Below are positions 5,338 to 6,334 of a stretch of 6,334 bases of DNA, piece after piece. The DNA comes from Tannerella sp. GTDB lineage: Bacteria; Bacteroidota; Bacteroidia; Bacteroidales; Tannerellaceae. Below the pieces are notes generated by a model that saw only the letters and a program-made list of their open reading frames with translations, made no database searches and was not told where the DNA came from. Every line of letters starts with the position of its first letter. The stretch's first letter is position 1. Both the position numbers and the translations under genes were made by a program. The stretch lies in assembly GCA_031272655.1 (NCBI GenBank), contig JAISTJ010000006.1:1-6334 (forward strand), read 5' to 3'.

Positions 5338-6330
5338 ATGGCAAGGAAAGTGACTTTATACACTGCGCAGTGGGGCGATATGCCCCTTGAGACTATCTGC
5401 GCCAAGGCGAAAGAATTCGGCTATGATGGCCTTGAACTCGCCTGCACCGAGAACCATCTCGACATTGAGAAACTGAGTCAGTCGTACTGCGACGGCATCA
5501 AGGCTACTTTGGCGAAGTATGGACTGGAGTTGTTTACTATCTCTAATCACACTGTGGGTCAGTGTGTTTGCGACCGCATTGATTCGCGGCACAAGAGCAT
5601 TTTGCCAGCCCGCCTGTGGGGGGACGGTGAGCCGGAAGGCGTCCGTAAACGCGCTGCTGAAGAGATGATCAAGGTTGGAGAGGCAGCTAAAATGCTTGGC
5701 TGTAAGACAGTTGTTGGCTTCACGGGAAGCCCTATTTGGCATCTGCTGTACTCTTTTCCGCCCGTTTCACCTGACGACATTAAAGCCGGCTTCGCAGAAG
5801 TAGCGCAACGTTTCAAACCTATTGTGGATTCCTATCTCGCGAATGGAGTGAAGTTTGCGTTGGAAGTACATCCTACGGAGATCGCTTTTGACATTTCATC
5901 GGCTGACACGTTGCTCAAAGCCGTTGACTATCATCCTGCTTTCGGGTTCAATTACGACCCAAGCCACCTTGGTTATCAAGGCGTTGATTATGTGGCGTTT
6001 ATAACTACTTTTGCAAAACAGATTTTCCATGTTCACATGAAAGATGTGTGGTGGAGCGACAAGCCGACACGCGCAGGCGTTTTCGGAGGTCATTTGGGAT
6101 TCGGAAACAGAGACCGTTACTGGGATTTTCGTAGCATGGGACGCGGAAAGATTAACTTTGAGGAAATAATACGCGCTCTTAATAGCATTGACTATCAGGG
6201 ACCGCTGTCTGTCGAATGGGAAGACAACGGTATGGATCGCGAAGCAGGCGCTGCTGAATCTTTACGTTTCGTCAAGCAGGTAGATTTTCGTCCGTCGAAT
6301 ATCGCTTTCGATGCAGCTTTTGAGAAATGA
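5338..6330 (+). CDS. Sugar phosphate isomerase/epimerase-like TIM-barrel protein (AP_endonuc_2 / xylose isomerase-like)
   Basis: Predicted cytoplasmic metal-dependent TIM-barrel enzyme acting on a sugar, sugar phosphate or related polyol. The likely metal ligands follow the E-D-H-E pattern of the family: E176 (ALEVHP), D207 (NYDPSHL), H233 (FHVHMKD) and E293 (LSVEWED). H210, three residues after D207, fits the substrate-binding His of tagatose epimerase-type enzymes. The barrel begins at once (KVTLYTAQWGDMPLE, residues 4-18), with no signal peptide. The 330-residue length is somewhat above the usual 270-300, mainly from an insertion between H233 and E293 (WWSDKPTR to FRSMGRG) and a C-terminal tail. 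ATG at 5338 gives a leader of about 25 nt from the upstream promoter. Members often sit beside Gfo/Idh/MocA oxidoreductases; any such partner would lie beyond the window. The exact substrate cannot be read from sequence. Confidence 0.88.
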   Translation: MARKVTLYTAQWGDMPLETICAKAKEFGYDGLELACTENHLDIEKLSQSYCDGIKATLAKYGLELFTISNHTVGQCVCDRIDSRHKSILPARLWGDGEPEGVRKRAAEEMIKVGEAAKMLGCKTVVGFTGSPIWHLLYSFPPVSPDDIKAGFAEVAQRFKPIVDSYLANGVKFALEVHPTEIAFDISSADTLLKAVDYHPAFGFNYDPSHLGYQGVDYVAFITTFAKQIFHVHMKDVWWSDKPTRAGVFGGHLGFGNRDRYWDFRSMGRGKINFEEIIRALNSIDYQGPLSVEWEDNGMDREAGAAESLRFVKQVDFRPSNIAFDAAFEK

Positions 6331-6334
6331 TTTT

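Overview
The window looks like a chromosomal segment of a Bacteroidales-type bacterium (phylum Bacteroidota). Three things point there. The HisRS, bS6, bS18, bL9 and metallopeptidase proteins read like the Bacteroides forms I remember. The gene order rpsF-rpsR-rplI has no priB between rpsF and rpsR. At least two upstream regions carry the Bacteroidota -7 promoter element TAnnTTTG. This assignment comes from recognition, not from a database search.

Layout, left to right. Positions 1-282 hold the end of a plus-strand gene that enters from outside, probably a HerA-like/DUF853 ATPase. A good TAnnTTTG promoter then drives the ribosomal operon rpsF-rpsR-rplI (369-1573), which closes with a 12-bp perfect terminator hairpin. 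Only 11 bp after that hairpin starts a membrane zinc metallopeptidase of the YugP type (1646-2326). A 9-copy heptamer repeat with a small palindromic insert fills the gap before hisS (2426-3781). hisS is convergent, with 2 bp between stop codons, with a minus-strand L-arabinose/L-fucose isomerase-fold protein (3784-5205). A 132-bp AT-rich divergent control region separates that gene from a plus-strand TIM-barrel sugar isomerase/epimerase (5338-6330).

Functionally the left two thirds is translation housekeeping (three ribosomal proteins and histidyl-tRNA synthetase) plus a membrane protease. The right third is a small sugar-metabolism pair of two unrelated metal-dependent isomerase folds facing away from each other. 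All recognisable catalytic or metal-binding residues are present in these enzymes.

The most interesting signals are at the ribosomal operon. Strong Shine-Dalgarno sequences precede rpsR and rplI, in a phylum that mostly lacks them. The rpsR one is written into the last codons of rpsF. bS6 also carries a basic-then-acidic C-terminal tail of about 35-40 residues beyond the length I expect for this group. bS6 and bS18 are two of the proteins known to sequester the 16S anti-SD in Bacteroidota, so these features fit a self-regulating circuit. I saw no CRISPR array, RNA gene, insertion sequence or phage gene. No gene-free stretch exceeds 300 bases.
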